DNA from: Phyllobacterium lublinensis
GTDB lineage: Bacteria > Pseudomonadota > Alphaproteobacteria > Rhizobiales > Rhizobiaceae
Direction of reading: 5' to 3'
DNA: 64,000 bases
NCBI RefSeq assembly: GCF_020164435.1
Contig: NZ_JAIUDQ010000005.1
Span: 62,001-126,000, forward strand
The position numbers and the translations under genes were made by a program. How positions within the stretch are numbered: the first letter of the stretch is position 1; each line of letters starts with the position of its first letter. Shown here one piece after another: positions 18,426-28,692 of this stretch. The notes under the pieces were generated by a model. The model ran no database searches. It had not been told where the DNA came from and saw only the letters and a list, made by a program, of their open reading frames with translations.

Positions 18426-18541
18426 GGCTTCATACACCCGTCTTATCGGGTGATTAAAACACAGTAATTGGCGCATGATGCGCCGCAAAGTTGGCATGCT
18501 GGTTACCCCAGTATGCCTTCGCTTTGAGAAGAGGCGATACA

Positions 18542-19465
18542 ATGAGCATTTCTGCATCACAGGTAAAAGAACTCCGCGATCTTACTGGCGCCGGCATGAT
18601 GGATTGCAAGGCCGCACTGGCTGAAACCAATGGCGACATGGAAGCTGCCGTTGACTGGCTGCGCAAGAAGGGTATCTCCAAGGCCGACAAGAAGGCCGGC
18701 CGCACTGCTGCCGAGGGTTTGGTTGGCGTTGCTTCGAGCGGTACAAAGTCAGTCGTGGTCGAAGTCAATTCCGAGACCGACTTCGTTGCCCGCAACGACG
18801 CTTTCCAGGATATCGTTCGCAATGTTGCCAATGTGGCTCTGACCACCGACGGATCGACCGCAGCCGTTGCTGCTGCTACCTATCCGTCGACGGGCAAGTC
18901 GATCGTCGACACTATCAAGGATGCCGTTGGTACGATTGGTGAAAACCTGTCGTTCCGCCGTTCGGCAGCCCTCTCGGTCAATCAGGGTGTTGTCGCAACG
19001 TACATCCATAACGGCGTTTCCGACGGCCTTGGCAAACTCGGCGTGCTGGTTGCGATCGAGACCGCCGGCAATGCAGACGCCGCACAGGCATTTGGCCGCC
19101 AGGTCGCAATGCACGTTGCTGCGACCAATCCGCTGGCATTGACTTCGGGCGAAGTCGATCCGGCTGCAGTCGAGCGTGAAAAGGCGATCTTTGCCGATCA
19201 GGCTCGTCAGTCCGGCAAGCCAGAGAACATCATCGAGAAAATGGTCGATGGCCGTATGCGGAAATTCTACGAAGAAGTCGTACTTCTTTCGCAGGCTTTC
19301 GTCATCAATCCCGATCTGACAGTCGAAGCTGCTCTCAAGGATGCGGAAAAGACGATCGGTGCACCGGCCAAGATAACGGCGTTCGTTCGCTTCGCTCTTG
19401 GTGAAGGCATCGAGAAGGAAGAAAGCGACTTTGCGGCGGAAGTTGCTGCAGCTGTGAAGAAGTAA
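18542..19465 (+). CDS. tsf: Translation elongation factor Ts
   Basis: Nucleotide exchange factor for EF-Tu. The 307 residues start with [20 protein letters not shown], followed by [20 protein letters not shown] and the EF-Tu contact TDFVARND near residue 80. ATG at 18542 follows GAGAAGAGG; the frame is open from 18491, but the family begins at the later codon. It follows rpsB, as in most bacteria, and is probably cotranscribed with it. Confidence 0.98.
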   Translation: MSISASQVKELRDLTGAGMMDCKAALAETNGDMEAAVDWLRKKGISKADKKAGRTAAEGLVGVASSGTKSVVVEVNSETDFVARNDAFQDIVRNVANVALTTDGSTAAVAAATYPSTGKSIVDTIKDAVGTIGENLSFRRSAALSVNQGVVATYIHNGVSDGLGKLGVLVAIETAGNADAAQAFGRQVAMHVAATNPLALTSGEVDPAAVEREKAIFADQARQSGKPENIIEKMVDGRMRKFYEEVVLLSQAFVINPDLTVEAALKDAEKTIGAPAKITAFVRFALGEGIEKEESDFAAEVAAAVKK

Positions 19466-19484
19466 TCTTACACGACTGAAATCA

Positions 19485-19514
19485 AAGGGCATCGCGTGAC
19501 AACGTGATGCCCTT
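19485..19514 (+). terminator. Intergenic hairpin between tsf and pyrH
   Basis: A 12-base stem with one G-U pair (19485-19496 with 19503-19514) and a six-base loop lies 20 bases after the tsf stop. No T run follows, so it may be a weak terminator or an mRNA-stabilising element rather than a full stop. Confidence 0.45.
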
Positions 19515-19565
19515 CGTGTATCCGGAATTTGCGACGATCTTGCAACCAATGATGAGGGAGGTTCC

Positions 19566-20288
19566 ATGGCTGGCACGGCTGTTTACAAACGCGTTCTGCT
19601 CAAGGCCTCCGGTGAAGCGCTCATGGGCGATCAGGGGTTCGGCATAGATGTTGCCGTTGCAGACCGCATTGCCGCCGATATCGCTGAGGCGCGGGCTCTT
19701 GGCGTGGAAGTTGGTGTCGTCATTGGCGGCGGCAATATTTTCCGCGGCGTCGCGGTAGCATCCAAGGGCGGCGACCGGGTCACCGGCGACCATATGGGCA
19801 TGCTGGCGACCGTCATCAATTCCTTAGCGCTGCGCACCTCGCTTGTGAAAATCGGCATCGATACTGTGGTGCTGTCGGCTGTTGCCATGCCGGAACTGTG
19901 CGAGACATTCTCGCAACGGCAGGCAACCGCCTATATGGACATGGGTAAGGTGGTTATCTTTGCCGGTGGTACCGGCAACCCGTTCTTTACCACCGACTCG
20001 GCTGCGGCACTGCGCGCTGCCGAGATCGGCGCAGACGCACTGTTCAAGGGTACTCAGGTGGATGGAATTTACTCCGCTGATCCCAAAAAAGTCCCGAACG
20101 CAGTGAGATTCGACCGGCTGAGCCACAAAGATGTGCTTGATCGCGGGCTCGCCGTGATGGATACAACTGCTGTAGCTCTTGCACGTGAGAACAATATCCC
20201 AATAATCGTCTATTCAATCCACGAAAAAGGTGGGTTTGCGGAAGTTTTGCAGGGTAAGGGGCGCGCAACTGTTGTCTCTGACAGTTGA
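19566..20288 (+). CDS. pyrH: UMP kinase
   Basis: Phosphorylates UMP to UDP with ATP, a step of pyrimidine nucleotide supply. The 240 residues carry KRVLLKASGEALMGD at the N-terminus, the GVVIGGGNIFRG phosphate-binding loop near residue 50, and GTGNPFFTTDSAAALRA near residue 140, all typical of the bacterial hexameric enzyme. ATG at 19566 follows GAGGGAGG. It sits between tsf and frr in the conserved order. Confidence 0.97.
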   Translation: MAGTAVYKRVLLKASGEALMGDQGFGIDVAVADRIAADIAEARALGVEVGVVIGGGNIFRGVAVASKGGDRVTGDHMGMLATVINSLALRTSLVKIGIDTVVLSAVAMPELCETFSQRQATAYMDMGKVVIFAGGTGNPFFTTDSAAALRAAEIGADALFKGTQVDGIYSADPKKVPNAVRFDRLSHKDVLDRGLAVMDTTAVALARENNIPIIVYSIHEKGGFAEVLQGKGRATVVSDS

Positions 20289-20333
20289 GTGATTGCCGCC
20301 AGTGAACCCGCCTAGAATATAGGAGCATTGAGT

Positions 20334-20894
20334 ATGAGTGATGCACTCGATTTCAACGACCTGAAGCGTCGCATGGATGGTGCCGTACAGGCCCTGAGGC
20401 ACGAGCTTAACGGCCTGCGTACCGGCCGTGCGTCAGCGAGCCTGCTGGAGCCTATCACGGTTGAGGCTTATGGTTCGCAAATGCCGCTTAACCAGGTTGC
20501 GAATATCACTGTGCCTGAATCCCGTATGCTTGCCGTGTCCGTTTGGGACAAATCCATGGTCGGCAAGGTCGAGCGTGCCATACGCGAATCCGGACTCGGC
20601 CTGAATCCGATCACAGACGGCAATAACCTGCGCATTCCACTGCCGGAACTGAATGAACAGCGCCGCAAGGAGCTTGTCAAAATCGCCCATCAATATGTCG
20701 AGCATGCCAAGGTTGCTGCGCGTCACGTGCGCCGTGATGGCATGGACGAGTTGAAGAAGCTCGAAAAGGACGGCGCGATCAGCCAGGACGACAACCGCGT
20801 GCTGTCCGAGAAGGTCCAGAAGCTGACGGACGACACTATCTCGGAGATGGACAAGGTAGTTGCGGTCAAAGAAGCGGAAATCATGCAGGTCTAA
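20334..20894 (+). CDS. frr: Ribosome recycling factor
   Basis: Splits terminated ribosomes together with EF-G. The 186 residues include [20 protein letters not shown] near residue 26, [11 protein letters not shown] and the C-terminal [22 protein letters not shown] at 20334 lies 8 bases from AGGAG; a TTG six bases earlier is too close to that site. It is 45 bases after pyrH and 43 before uppS. Confidence 0.98.
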   Translation: MSDALDFNDLKRRMDGAVQALRHELNGLRTGRASASLLEPITVEAYGSQMPLNQVANITVPESRMLAVSVWDKSMVGKVERAIRESGLGLNPITDGNNLRIPLPELNEQRRKELVKIAHQYVEHAKVAARHVRRDGMDELKKLEKDGAISQDDNRVLSEKVQKLTDDTISEMDKVVAVKEAEIMQV

Positions 20895-20937
20895 GGGCTG
20901 ACATTTCGCCCAATTCTTTCCACTGGAGGTCCAAGTC

Positions 20938-21657
20938 ATGTCCAATCCGCGCCACATTGCCATCATCATGGATGGAAATGGCCGTTGGGCAAAGGCTAGG
21001 GGACTGCCCCGTACGGCCGGTCACAAGGCTGGCGTCGAAGCATTGCGTGAAACGATTCGGGCTGCCGGAAATCTGGGTGTGCCGTTCTTGACGCTGTTTG
21101 CGTTCTCGTCGGAAAACTGGTCGAGGCCGCGTTCCGAAGTCTCGGATTTGATGGGATTGCTCAAGCTTTTTATCAGGCGCGATCTTGCCGATCTGCATCG
21201 GGAGAATGTTCGGGTACGGATCATTGGTGAACGTGACGGTCTGGCAAAGGACATCCGGGGCCTGTTGATCGAAGCAGAGACGCTGACGATGGGGAACACG
21301 GGCCTCACAGTGGTTATTGCCTTCAACTACGGCTCACGTAACGAGATTACCCGAGCAGTCCAGCGCCTGATGGCAGACGTGTCGTCAGGAATGCTTGCAC
21401 ACGAAGATATTACCTCCGAGGCGATCTCGGCACGGCTCGACACAGCCGACATTCCGGATCCGGATATGATCATCCGTACGAGTGGCGAGATGCGCTTATC
21501 CAACTTCCTGCTATGGCAGGCAGCCTATTCGGAATTTATGTTCCTGCCCTGCTACTGGCCGGACTTTCGCCCCTCCCACCTGGTGGAGGCGATCGAAACG
21601 TTCCAGATGCGAGAGCGCCGGTTCGGCGGCGTAACAGCGCAGGAAATCGCTCTGTGA
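20938..21657 (+). CDS. uppS: Isoprenyl (undecaprenyl) diphosphate synthase
   Basis: Makes undecaprenyl diphosphate, the lipid carrier for peptidoglycan and other cell-wall polymers, by cis-addition of isopentenyl units. The 239 residues carry the catalytic [17 protein letters not shown] near residue 9, [11 protein letters not shown] near 54, and the C-terminal [18 protein letters not shown] follows TGGAGG. Its stop overlaps the GTG start of cdsA (GTGA), so the genes are coupled. Confidence 0.97.
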   Translation: MSNPRHIAIIMDGNGRWAKARGLPRTAGHKAGVEALRETIRAAGNLGVPFLTLFAFSSENWSRPRSEVSDLMGLLKLFIRRDLADLHRENVRVRIIGERDGLAKDIRGLLIEAETLTMGNTGLTVVIAFNYGSRNEITRAVQRLMADVSSGMLAHEDITSEAISARLDTADIPDPDMIIRTSGEMRLSNFLLWQAAYSEFMFLPCYWPDFRPSHLVEAIETFQMRERRFGGVTAQEIAL

Positions 21658-22481
21658 CCTTGATCGGCGCTGGCTTGAGCAACCTTCAAAAACGCATTCT
21701 CAGCGCCATTGTCCTTATAGCCATTGCTGTCGTCTTGACGTGGCTTGGCGGCCTTGCATTCGGAATTCTGTCCTGCGCCATTGGTCTCAGCATGTTCTAC
21801 GAATGGCAGCTCATCACTGCCGACCGGTCCACTTCCGTGACGCGCGGCATTGCGTGGGTATGTCTCATCATCGTGTTGGCCGTGCTCCTGCTGTCACAAC
21901 ATATCCTATTGATGCTGGGGATACTCTTTGCGGGCGCTGTTCTCGTGGCTGTGCTTGGCGGCAGGCAGTTCGGTTACTGGCCGGCTTTCGGCCTGGTCTA
22001 TGCCGGGTTCCCATCGATTGCGTTGACGTTGTTGCGTGGCGATACCGGTGATGGTTTTGCCGCGATCCTGTTCCTTTTTGCCGTTGTCTGGGCGACGGAC
22101 ATCTTCGCTTATTTCAATGGACGTGCATTGGGCGGGCCAAAACTAGCGCCACGCTTTTCTCCGAACAAGACCTGGGCCGGCGCTTTTGGCGGCGCCGCAG
22201 CCGGCGTGGCAGCGGGTGTGGGCCTCGCCGCTTTTGTCGCTCCTGCCGGTGGTGTTTCCATTCCGCTCATCGCGCTCGCGCTATCGATCATCGCCCAGAT
22301 CGGTGATCTCGGCGAGTCGTGGGTGAAGCGGAGATTCGGCGTAAAGGACTCCAGCCAGCTTATTCCTGGTCACGGTGGTGTGATGGACCGGGTTGATGGT
22401 CTTGTGGCTGCTGCGGCATTGCTATACGTCATCGGTGCAATTCTGGTGACACCGGAAACACCTTACGACATTCTTTTTTAG
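21654..22481 (+). CDS. cdsA: Phosphatidate cytidylyltransferase
   Basis: Forms CDP-diacylglycerol from phosphatidate and CTP at the inner membrane, the branch point of phospholipid synthesis. The 275 residues have about seven membrane segments and end with the CdsA signature [19 protein letters not shown] near residues 227-245. [16 protein letters not shown] and SPNKTWAG are also typical. GTG at 21654 overlaps the uppS stop; a TTG six bases on is a possible alternative. The frame is open further upstream inside uppS. Confidence 0.95.
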   Translation: MTLIGAGLSNLQKRILSAIVLIAIAVVLTWLGGLAFGILSCAIGLSMFYEWQLITADRSTSVTRGIAWVCLIIVLAVLLLSQHILLMLGILFAGAVLVAVLGGRQFGYWPAFGLVYAGFPSIALTLLRGDTGDGFAAILFLFAVVWATDIFAYFNGRALGGPKLAPRFSPNKTWAGAFGGAAAGVAAGVGLAAFVAPAGGVSIPLIALALSIIAQIGDLGESWVKRRFGVKDSSQLIPGHGGVMDRVDGLVAAAALLYVIGAILVTPETPYDILF

Positions 22482-22532
22482 ACGGCTGAACGCAATTGGG
22501 TCGTTCGATTGGTTATCAGCCGGGAGGATATT

Positions 22533-23672
22533 TTGACGGACATGCTGCAAGCGCTCTTCGGTACTCAAAGTGTCCTGATCGGTACGATCCTGCCGTTTCT
22601 GATTGTTCTGACCGTCGTGGTCTTCGTTCATGAGTTGGGTCACTATCTCGTCGGTCGATGGTGCGGAATAGGCGTCAAGGCATTTTCTGTAGGTTTCGGC
22701 CCCGAGCTGATCGGTTTTAATGACAGGCACGGTACGCGTTGGAAGCTGTCGGCCATCCCGTTGGGCGGCTACGTCAAGTTTGCCGGCGACGAGAGCGTGA
22801 CAAGCGCGACAGCGTCGCCGCTGGAGGCGATGAGCGCACAAGAGCGAGCCGTTGCCTTCCACACACAACCCGTTTGGAAACGTGCCGCGACGGTTTTCGC
22901 GGGCCCTGCGTTCAACATATTGTTGACGATAGTCATTTTTGCCGTGTTTTTCGCCCTCTACGGCAAAATGGTAGCCGACCCCATGGTTGCCGAAGTGCGT
23001 CCCGGAGGACCGGCGGCGGTAGCTGGCTTTCAACCCGGTGATCGCTTTCTCCGCGTTGACGGTGACAAGGTTGAAACGTTCTCGGATGTGCAGCGCATCG
23101 TGTCATCGCGCGGGGGCGATCCACTGGATTTCGTTGTGGAGCGCAATGGGCAGGAAGTCGAGCTGACTGCAACCCCCGAGCTTACCGAACAGAAGGATCC
23201 GCTCGGCAACACAATCAAGATCGCCGTGATCGGTGTTGTCAACAATCAGGAACTCGGAAACTTCCGGCGGATCGAGTACGGCCCTGTAGAATCGATCACG
23301 CAGGCGGTGCGTGAAAGTGGCTTTATCATCGCCCGCACGGGGCAGTTTTTCGGCCGCTTTTTTGCGGGACGCGAAGACAAATGCCAGCTGGGCGGTCCGG
23401 TCAAGATCGCAACCATGGCGGGCCAGGCGGCCAGCCAGGGAATCGACTGGCTGATCCAATTGACGGCCATGTTGTCGATCGGTATCGGTTTGCTCAACCT
23501 CTTTCCATTACCTCCGCTTGATGGTGGGCACCTCGTATTTTATGCCGCAGAAGCCGTCATAGGCAGACCGGTAAAACCGGCCGTTCAGGAGATTTTCTTC
23601 CGCGCCGGGTTCCTGCTGGTGCTGGGGTTCATGGGATTTGTCGTGTTCAACGATCTGTTTGCTTGCCGGTAA
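22533..23672 (+). CDS. rseP: Site-2 metalloprotease RseP
   Basis: Intramembrane zinc protease that completes cleavage of anti-sigma factors and clears remnant signal peptides. The 379 residues carry HELGH near residue 33 (VFVHELGHYLVGR), one PDZ domain (VRPGGPAAVAGFQPGDRFL near 155) and the C-terminal NLFPLPPLDGGHL with the third zinc ligand. TTG at 22533 lies 5 bases after GGGAGG; ATG at 22542 is an alternative. It sits between cdsA and bamA as usual. Which anti-sigma factor it cuts here is unknown. Confidence 0.95.
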   Translation: MTDMLQALFGTQSVLIGTILPFLIVLTVVVFVHELGHYLVGRWCGIGVKAFSVGFGPELIGFNDRHGTRWKLSAIPLGGYVKFAGDESVTSATASPLEAMSAQERAVAFHTQPVWKRAATVFAGPAFNILLTIVIFAVFFALYGKMVADPMVAEVRPGGPAAVAGFQPGDRFLRVDGDKVETFSDVQRIVSSRGGDPLDFVVERNGQEVELTATPELTEQKDPLGNTIKIAVIGVVNNQELGNFRRIEYGPVESITQAVRESGFIIARTGQFFGRFFAGREDKCQLGGPVKIATMAGQAASQGIDWLIQLTAMLSIGIGLLNLFPLPPLDGGHLVFYAAEAVIGRPVKPAVQEIFFRAGFLLVLGFMGFVVFNDLFACR

Positions 23673-23724
23673 CAACAATTAAACATTGATGAAAATTCGA
23701 TGCATGGTCTGGCAAAGCGACATG

Positions 23725-23790
23725 ATCTGTTTACTATAAGCCTCGATTGGCGTGGCATGGATGCCACGCTTTTGTGTGAAGTAAACAGAT
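23725..23790 (+). promoter_or_regulatory. Nested stem structure in the rseP-bamA gap
   Basis: An 11-base perfect stem (23725-23735 with 23780-23790; ATCTGTTTACT) encloses a 9-base perfect hairpin (23750-23758 with 23761-23769), followed by TTTT at 23770-23773. The inner hairpin could act as a terminator after rseP. The outer stem could pair away that structure or mark a DNA-binding site. It lies about 110 bases before the chosen bamA start. Function is inferred. Confidence 0.5.
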
Positions 23791-23901
23791 TTTAACCGTA
23801 AGCCTTGCGTGTATGTAAAAACCGGCTATGACGGTGTGCGAGTAAGTGCGAAGTCCGGGATCTCGCCCGGGGACAACGAGAAACAAAGGTTCAGAAGGCC
23901 T

Positions 23902-26271
23902 ATGGCGGCAAGTTCAAAATTCGTTGGTGCAGCGTCGGCGCTCGCCATATCAGCAGCTCTTGTGAGTTCGGGTGCGATTGTCACGATGGTGGCTGGGGTA
24001 GCCACGGCACAAGCAGCAACAGTAAGCCGCATTGAAGTACGCGGAAACACGCGTGTTGATTCTCAGACTGTCCGCGATAATCTTGGAATCACTCCTGGCA
24101 AGCCTTTCACCAACGCAGATATCGACGAAGCAACGAAGCGCCTCTTCAATACGGGCCTGTTTGGTGACGTGCGCATCAGCCAGTCAGGCGGAACGCTGAT
24201 CGTACAGGTTTCTGAACACCAGGTTGTCAACCAGGTGATTTTCCAGGGCAACAAGAAGATCAAGGATCCGCAGCTACAGGGTGCGGTGCAGTTGAAGCCG
24301 CGCGCTGCATTTGACCAAGCAACTCTGGATGCCGATACCGAGGCCGTCCGCGCTGCTTACCGCAACATTGGCCGCAGCGACGCGGTCGTCAATGCGCGCA
24401 CCATGGATCTGGGTGAGGGCCGCGTTAATGTCGTCTTCGAGATCAACGAAGGTGACCGCACCAAGATTGCCAATATCAATTTCGTCGGTAACCAGGCTTT
24501 TGGCGATCGCCGCCTGAAGGACGTGATCTCGACCAAGCGTTCCAATCCGTTGTCATGGCTGACGCGAAACGACGTCTACAGCGAAGATAAGCTGCGTGCA
24601 GACGAGGAAACGCTGCGCCGGTTCTATTATAACCGCGGCTATGCCGATTTCCGCGTCATATCTTCGACGGCCGATCTCGATCCGGCAACCAACGATTACA
24701 CCATCACCATCACGGTGGAAGAGGGTGAGAAGTACAAGTTCGGCGGTGTAACGATCGAGAGCTCGGTCGAAGGCGTCGATACTTCGCAATTGAACGGTCT
24801 TGTCGAGACGCGCGAAGGTGATACCTATAGCGCGAAGGAAGTTGAAGATTCCATCATCAAGGTGTCCGAGAGGGTTGCCGGTCAGGGCTATGCCTTCGCC
24901 AAGGTCGAGCCACGCGGTGACCGCAACTTCGAGAACCACACGATTTCGGTTACCTATGCGATCGATCAGGGGCCGCGTGCCTATGTGGAGCGCATCGAGA
25001 TTCGCGGCAATGAAAAAACCCGCGACTTCGTGATTCGCCGTGAATTCGACGTCAGCGAAGGCGACGCCTTCAATCAGGTGCTGATCCAGCGCGCCAAGCG
25101 CCGCTTGGAACGTCTGGACTTTTTCCAGACGGTCAACATTTCGACTGCTCCCGGCTCCCAGCCGGACCAGGTCATCCTGGTCGTTGATGTAATTGAGAAA
25201 TCGACGGGTGAATTCTCCATCGGTGGCGGCTATACGACCGGCGGTGAAACCCCCGGGCCGACAGTGGAGGGTTCGATTACCGAGCGCAACTTCCTCGGCC
25301 GTGGTCAATATGTGCGCATCGCCGCCGGTGGTGGACTGGACAACAACCGTTCCTATTCACTTTCGTTCACCGAGCCATACTTCCTTGGTCAGAGAATCTC
25401 GGCCGGGTTTGATATCTACAAGCGCCAGTCGGGTGTGAGAGACAAGTACGAGACCGATTTGACGGGCGGTACAATCCGCTTCGGGCTGCCAATCACGGAA
25501 GCTTTGACTGCCGGCGTTGCATACAACCTCACTCAGGAAGAGTACGAGATTGATGACGAAGCAAAGTTTCCCGACGGCACTCCGGATCCATCGGAAATCT
25601 CGCAAGCATATATCGATGCAGCCGAGGAAAGCCCTTGGATCAAGTCGTCTGTGAGCTGGACGCTTACCTACAACACGATCGACGACACGAAGAATCCGCA
25701 TGATGGTCTTTATGGTAAATTCTTCCAGGAATATGCCGGTATTGGCGGCGACGCCAATTTCTTGAAGACGACGTTCAAGGGCCAGTACTACAAAACCCTG
25801 TCTGAAGAGATGGATATCGTCGGCCTGATTGGCGTTGGTGCTGGCCATATCACTGGCTTCGGCGATGAAGACCTGCGCGTATTCGATCTGTTCAAGAACA
25901 ATACGGAAATGATCCGTGGCTTTAAGTATGCTGGTATCGGTCCTCGAGATCTTAGCGTTGACGACAGCAAGGGTAGCTTCCTGGGCGGCACGACCTATTT
26001 CAACGCGTCAACGGAAGCGCAATTCCCGATGCCAGTCATTCCTGAAAGTCTTGGCATCCGCGGCGCGGTATTTGCCGATGCGGCCACGCTCTACGGCAAT
26101 GACCTGCCGGAAGCGTCCGATACGGATATGGAGTGGCGTGCGTCCGTGGGTGGAAGTATCATGTGGGCATCGCCGTTCGGTCCTCTGCGCTTCGACTACG
26201 CTGTACCGGTCAAGAAAGTTGATGGCGACCAAGTGCAGAATTTCAACTTCGGTATATCGAGCAAGTTCTGA
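23902..26271 (+). CDS. bamA: Outer-membrane protein assembly factor BamA
   Basis: Central subunit of the machine that inserts beta-barrels into the outer membrane. After a signal peptide ending ATAQAA come repeated POTRA domains (RIEVRGNTRVDSQTVRDN, VIFQGNKKIKD, NINFVGNQAFGD, VERIEIRGNEKTRD) and a C-terminal Omp85 barrel of about 400 residues ending in Phe (NFGISSKF). ATG at 23902 was chosen because the signal peptide begins there; the frame is open from a GTG at 23809. It precedes lpxD by 54 bases, linking protein and lipid A assembly of the outer membrane. Confidence 0.97.
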   Translation: MAASSKFVGAASALAISAALVSSGAIVTMVAGVATAQAATVSRIEVRGNTRVDSQTVRDNLGITPGKPFTNADIDEATKRLFNTGLFGDVRISQSGGTLIVQVSEHQVVNQVIFQGNKKIKDPQLQGAVQLKPRAAFDQATLDADTEAVRAAYRNIGRSDAVVNARTMDLGEGRVNVVFEINEGDRTKIANINFVGNQAFGDRRLKDVISTKRSNPLSWLTRNDVYSEDKLRADEETLRRFYYNRGYADFRVISSTADLDPATNDYTITITVEEGEKYKFGGVTIESSVEGVDTSQLNGLVETREGDTYSAKEVEDSIIKVSERVAGQGYAFAKVEPRGDRNFENHTISVTYAIDQGPRAYVERIEIRGNEKTRDFVIRREFDVSEGDAFNQVLIQRAKRRLERLDFFQTVNISTAPGSQPDQVILVVDVIEKSTGEFSIGGGYTTGGETPGPTVEGSITERNFLGRGQYVRIAAGGGLDNNRSYSLSFTEPYFLGQRISAGFDIYKRQSGVRDKYETDLTGGTIRFGLPITEALTAGVAYNLTQEEYEIDDEAKFPDGTPDPSEISQAYIDAAEESPWIKSSVSWTLTYNTIDDTKNPHDGLYGKFFQEYAGIGGDANFLKTTFKGQYYKTLSEEMDIVGLIGVGAGHITGFGDEDLRVFDLFKNNTEMIRGFKYAGIGPRDLSVDDSKGSFLGGTTYFNASTEAQFPMPVIPESLGIRGAVFADAATLYGNDLPEASDTDMEWRASVGGSIMWASPFGPLRFDYAVPVKKVDGDQVQNFNFGISSKF

Positions 26272-26283
26272 TAGATTGCTGAC

Positions 26284-26314
26284 CTCCCGGGGGGAGCAAG
26301 TTTCCCCGGGGGAG
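26284..26314 (+). promoter_or_regulatory. GC-rich hairpin covering the lpxD ribosome binding site
   Basis: CTCCCGGGG at 26284-26292 can pair with CCCCGGGGG at 26304-26312, an 8-9 pair stem. The right arm merges with GGGGGAG, the only good ribosome binding site before the lpxD ATG at 26326. No T run follows, so termination is unlikely, and translational control or mRNA processing is possible. Confidence 0.4.
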
Positions 26315-26325
26315 AAAGTTAGTCG

Positions 26326-27381
26326 ATGGCCGATCCGATCTTTTATGAGCCACTGCTAAACGTGACTATTGGTCAGATCGCCGGTCTGACCAATGGCGTT
26401 CTTGTGGACAGTTCCCTGGCAAACCGGCCGGTGACGCGGCTGTCGTCTCTGTCCGATGCGGGGCCGGATGCACTTGTGTTCATTGAAGGCAAGAAGCATG
26501 CGCAGGACCTCGAGGGCCTGAAGGCTGCGGGCGTGCTTTGCACTGAAGAAGTCAGAGTAAACATTCCAAAAAGCGTGGCCATCATCGTTACCCGGCATCC
26601 ACAACAGGATTTCGCTGCGATAGGTCGGGCGCTTTATCCCAATGCCGTTAACGCCCATTTGTGGAGTGGACAGAGCGGTATTTCCGACCATGCGATCGTT
26701 CATCCAACCGCCGAAATCGAAGACGGCGTCACGATTGAACCTGGGGCAATCATCGGGAGCCATGTCTCGATCGGATCTGGTACTGTCATTGCAGCCAATG
26801 TTGTTATCGGTAACGGCTGCAAGATTGGCCGCGACTGCTATGTCGCTCCCAATTCCTCACTGCAATATTCGTTCCTCGGAAACCGCGTCCTGCTGCATCC
26901 TGGTGTCCGGATCGGACAGGATGGCTTCGGCTACGTGTCTGGCAAGGCCGGCCTGGATAAGATGCCACAGCTTGGCCGCGTCATTATCCAGGATAATGTC
27001 GAGATTGGCGCCAATACAACTGTCGACCGCGGTGCCCTGGCCGACACGATCATCGGCGAAGGCACGAAAATCGATAATCTCGTGCAGATTGCCCACAATG
27101 TACGTATCGGGCGCCATTGCGTTATTGCTGCGCAATGTGGCATTTCGGGCAGTGTAGTCCTTGGCGATATGACGATGCTCGGGGGAAGCGTCGGTATCAA
27201 GGATCATGTCAACATCGGATCACGCGTCGAGATTGCGGCGGCAAGCGGCGTGATGAACGATATTCCGGATGGTGAAAGGTGGGCTGGTGCGCCTGCGCAG
27301 CCATTCAAGCAATGGTTCCGTGAAATCGCCAGTGTTCGTGCGATGACCCGAACCAAGAAGGAGAGCAGTGGAGATGAGTGA
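26326..27381 (+). CDS. lpxD: UDP-3-O-acylglucosamine N-acyltransferase
   Basis: Adds the second acyl chain in lipid A synthesis, on the amino group of UDP-3-O-acylglucosamine. The 351 residues have the N-terminal uridine-binding domain ([11 protein letters not shown] near 50) and then hexapeptide repeats of a left-handed beta helix ([20 protein letters not shown] and on), with the catalytic His region [16 protein letters not shown] near 253. The stop overlaps the fabZ start by 8 bases. It is the second gene of the bamA-to-lpxB run. Confidence 0.97.
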   Translation: MADPIFYEPLLNVTIGQIAGLTNGVLVDSSLANRPVTRLSSLSDAGPDALVFIEGKKHAQDLEGLKAAGVLCTEEVRVNIPKSVAIIVTRHPQQDFAAIGRALYPNAVNAHLWSGQSGISDHAIVHPTAEIEDGVTIEPGAIIGSHVSIGSGTVIAANVVIGNGCKIGRDCYVAPNSSLQYSFLGNRVLLHPGVRIGQDGFGYVSGKAGLDKMPQLGRVIIQDNVEIGANTTVDRGALADTIIGEGTKIDNLVQIAHNVRIGRHCVIAAQCGISGSVVLGDMTMLGGSVGIKDHVNIGSRVEIAAASGVMNDIPDGERWAGAPAQPFKQWFREIASVRAMTRTKKESSGDE

Positions 27382-27859
27382 CAATGTGCAAGCCGATAGC
27401 CTCGGCGTCGCGGACATCCAGAAAATTCTGGCGAATCTCCCGCATCGTTATCCTTTCCTGCTGATTGATCGCATCGTTGACATTGATCGTGATGTCTCTG
27501 CGACGGGTATCAAGAACGTCAGCATAAACGAACCGCATTTTGCCGGCCATTTTCCTGAACTTCCTATAATGCCGGGGGTTCTGATCGTCGAAGCCATGGC
27601 GCAGACAGCTGGAGCCATTGTTCTCTTTCACAATGGAAGCGGCAAGCCCGGTAAGGTCTTTTTCATGACCATAGACAATGCCAAGTTCAGGAAGCCTGTC
27701 GTGCCAGGCGATCAACTGAAGTTGCGCGTGACCAAGCTGAAACAGCGCGGCAACATCCACAAATACAGTTGTGTTGCCGAAGTTGATGGAGTCAAGGTTG
27801 CAGAGGCCGAAGTGGCGGCCATGGTCAGCTTTCCTGACGAAGATGAGACCGGAGCCTGA
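27374..27859 (+). CDS. fabZ: 3-hydroxyacyl-ACP dehydratase FabZ
   Basis: Dehydrates 3-hydroxyacyl-ACP in fatty acid elongation and so competes with LpxA and LpxD for the same acyl-ACPs. The 161 residues carry [13 protein letters not shown] near 21, the catalytic His in [20 protein letters not shown] near 54, and Glu in that last stretch. ATG at 27374 lies 10 bases from AAGGAG; a GTG six bases earlier is possible. It overlaps lpxD by 8 bases and lpxA by one. Confidence 0.97.
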   Translation: MSDNVQADSLGVADIQKILANLPHRYPFLLIDRIVDIDRDVSATGIKNVSINEPHFAGHFPELPIMPGVLIVEAMAQTAGAIVLFHNGSGKPGKVFFMTIDNAKFRKPVVPGDQLKLRVTKLKQRGNIHKYSCVAEVDGVKVAEAEVAAMVSFPDEDETGA

Positions 27860-28692
27860 TGTTTGCAACCAGAATTCACCCGACGTCCATCGTAGAGCAG
27901 GGCGCACTTATCGGGAACAACGTAAATATCGGCCCGTTCTGCCATATAGGATCTGAAGTCGTCATCGGTGATGATGTCGAGCTCTTGAGCCACGTGGTGA
28001 TAATGGGTCCAACGACTGTCGGTAGTGGCTCGAAAATCTACCCCAATGCGGTGCTTGGCGGCGATCCGCAAAACACCAAGCACAAGGGTGGCCGCACGAC
28101 CCTGCTGATCGGCAAGAATTGTGTTATCCGCGAAGGCGTGACCATGCATCGCGGGACGGATGGCAGCCGCGGAATGACGACGGTTGGCGACAATTGTATG
28201 TTCCTTGCCTATGCGCATGTGGCCCATGACTGCGTCATTGGGGATAATGTAACATTCTCCAACAACGTGATGATTGGTGGCCACGTGTCCATCGGCAACA
28301 ACGTCATTATCGGTGGTGGGGCCGGCATTCATCAGTTCGTGCGGGTTGGCCATCATGCATTCATCGGCGGTCTCGCAGCCCTGGCCAGCGATCTTGTGCC
28401 CTACGGCATGGCGATCGGCAATCACGCCTATCTCGGCGGGCTCAATATCATTGGCATGAAACGTTCGGGTATGGCCCGTCCGGAAATTCACAATCTGCGC
28501 CACGCGGTTCGAATGTTGTTTGACCGGACGAAGTCGATCAAGAGCCGTGCGGATGATGTACGGGCTGCATACCCGCAGTCTGCCGCGGTCGCGGATCTGA
28601 TCGATTTCATCACCACTGATACCAAGCGCGCCTACTGCACGCCGCCACTCGATTCCGCAATCGAGATCAGTGACAGTGACGAAAACAGCTAA
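27859..28692 (+). CDS. lpxA: UDP-N-acetylglucosamine O-acyltransferase
   Basis: First step of lipid A synthesis: transfers a 3-hydroxyacyl chain to UDP-GlcNAc. The 277 residues are a run of hexapeptide repeats (IHPTSIVEQGALIGNNVNIG and on), the catalytic HVAHDCVIGDN near residue 121, and a helical C-terminus. The ATG shares its A with the fabZ TGA. It overlaps the next gene by 17 bases. Confidence 0.97.
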   Translation: MFATRIHPTSIVEQGALIGNNVNIGPFCHIGSEVVIGDDVELLSHVVIMGPTTVGSGSKIYPNAVLGGDPQNTKHKGGRTTLLIGKNCVIREGVTMHRGTDGSRGMTTVGDNCMFLAYAHVAHDCVIGDNVTFSNNVMIGGHVSIGNNVIIGGGAGIHQFVRVGHHAFIGGLAALASDLVPYGMAIGNHAYLGGLNIIGMKRSGMARPEIHNLRHAVRMLFDRTKSIKSRADDVRAAYPQSAAVADLIDFITTDTKRAYCTPPLDSAIEISDSDENS

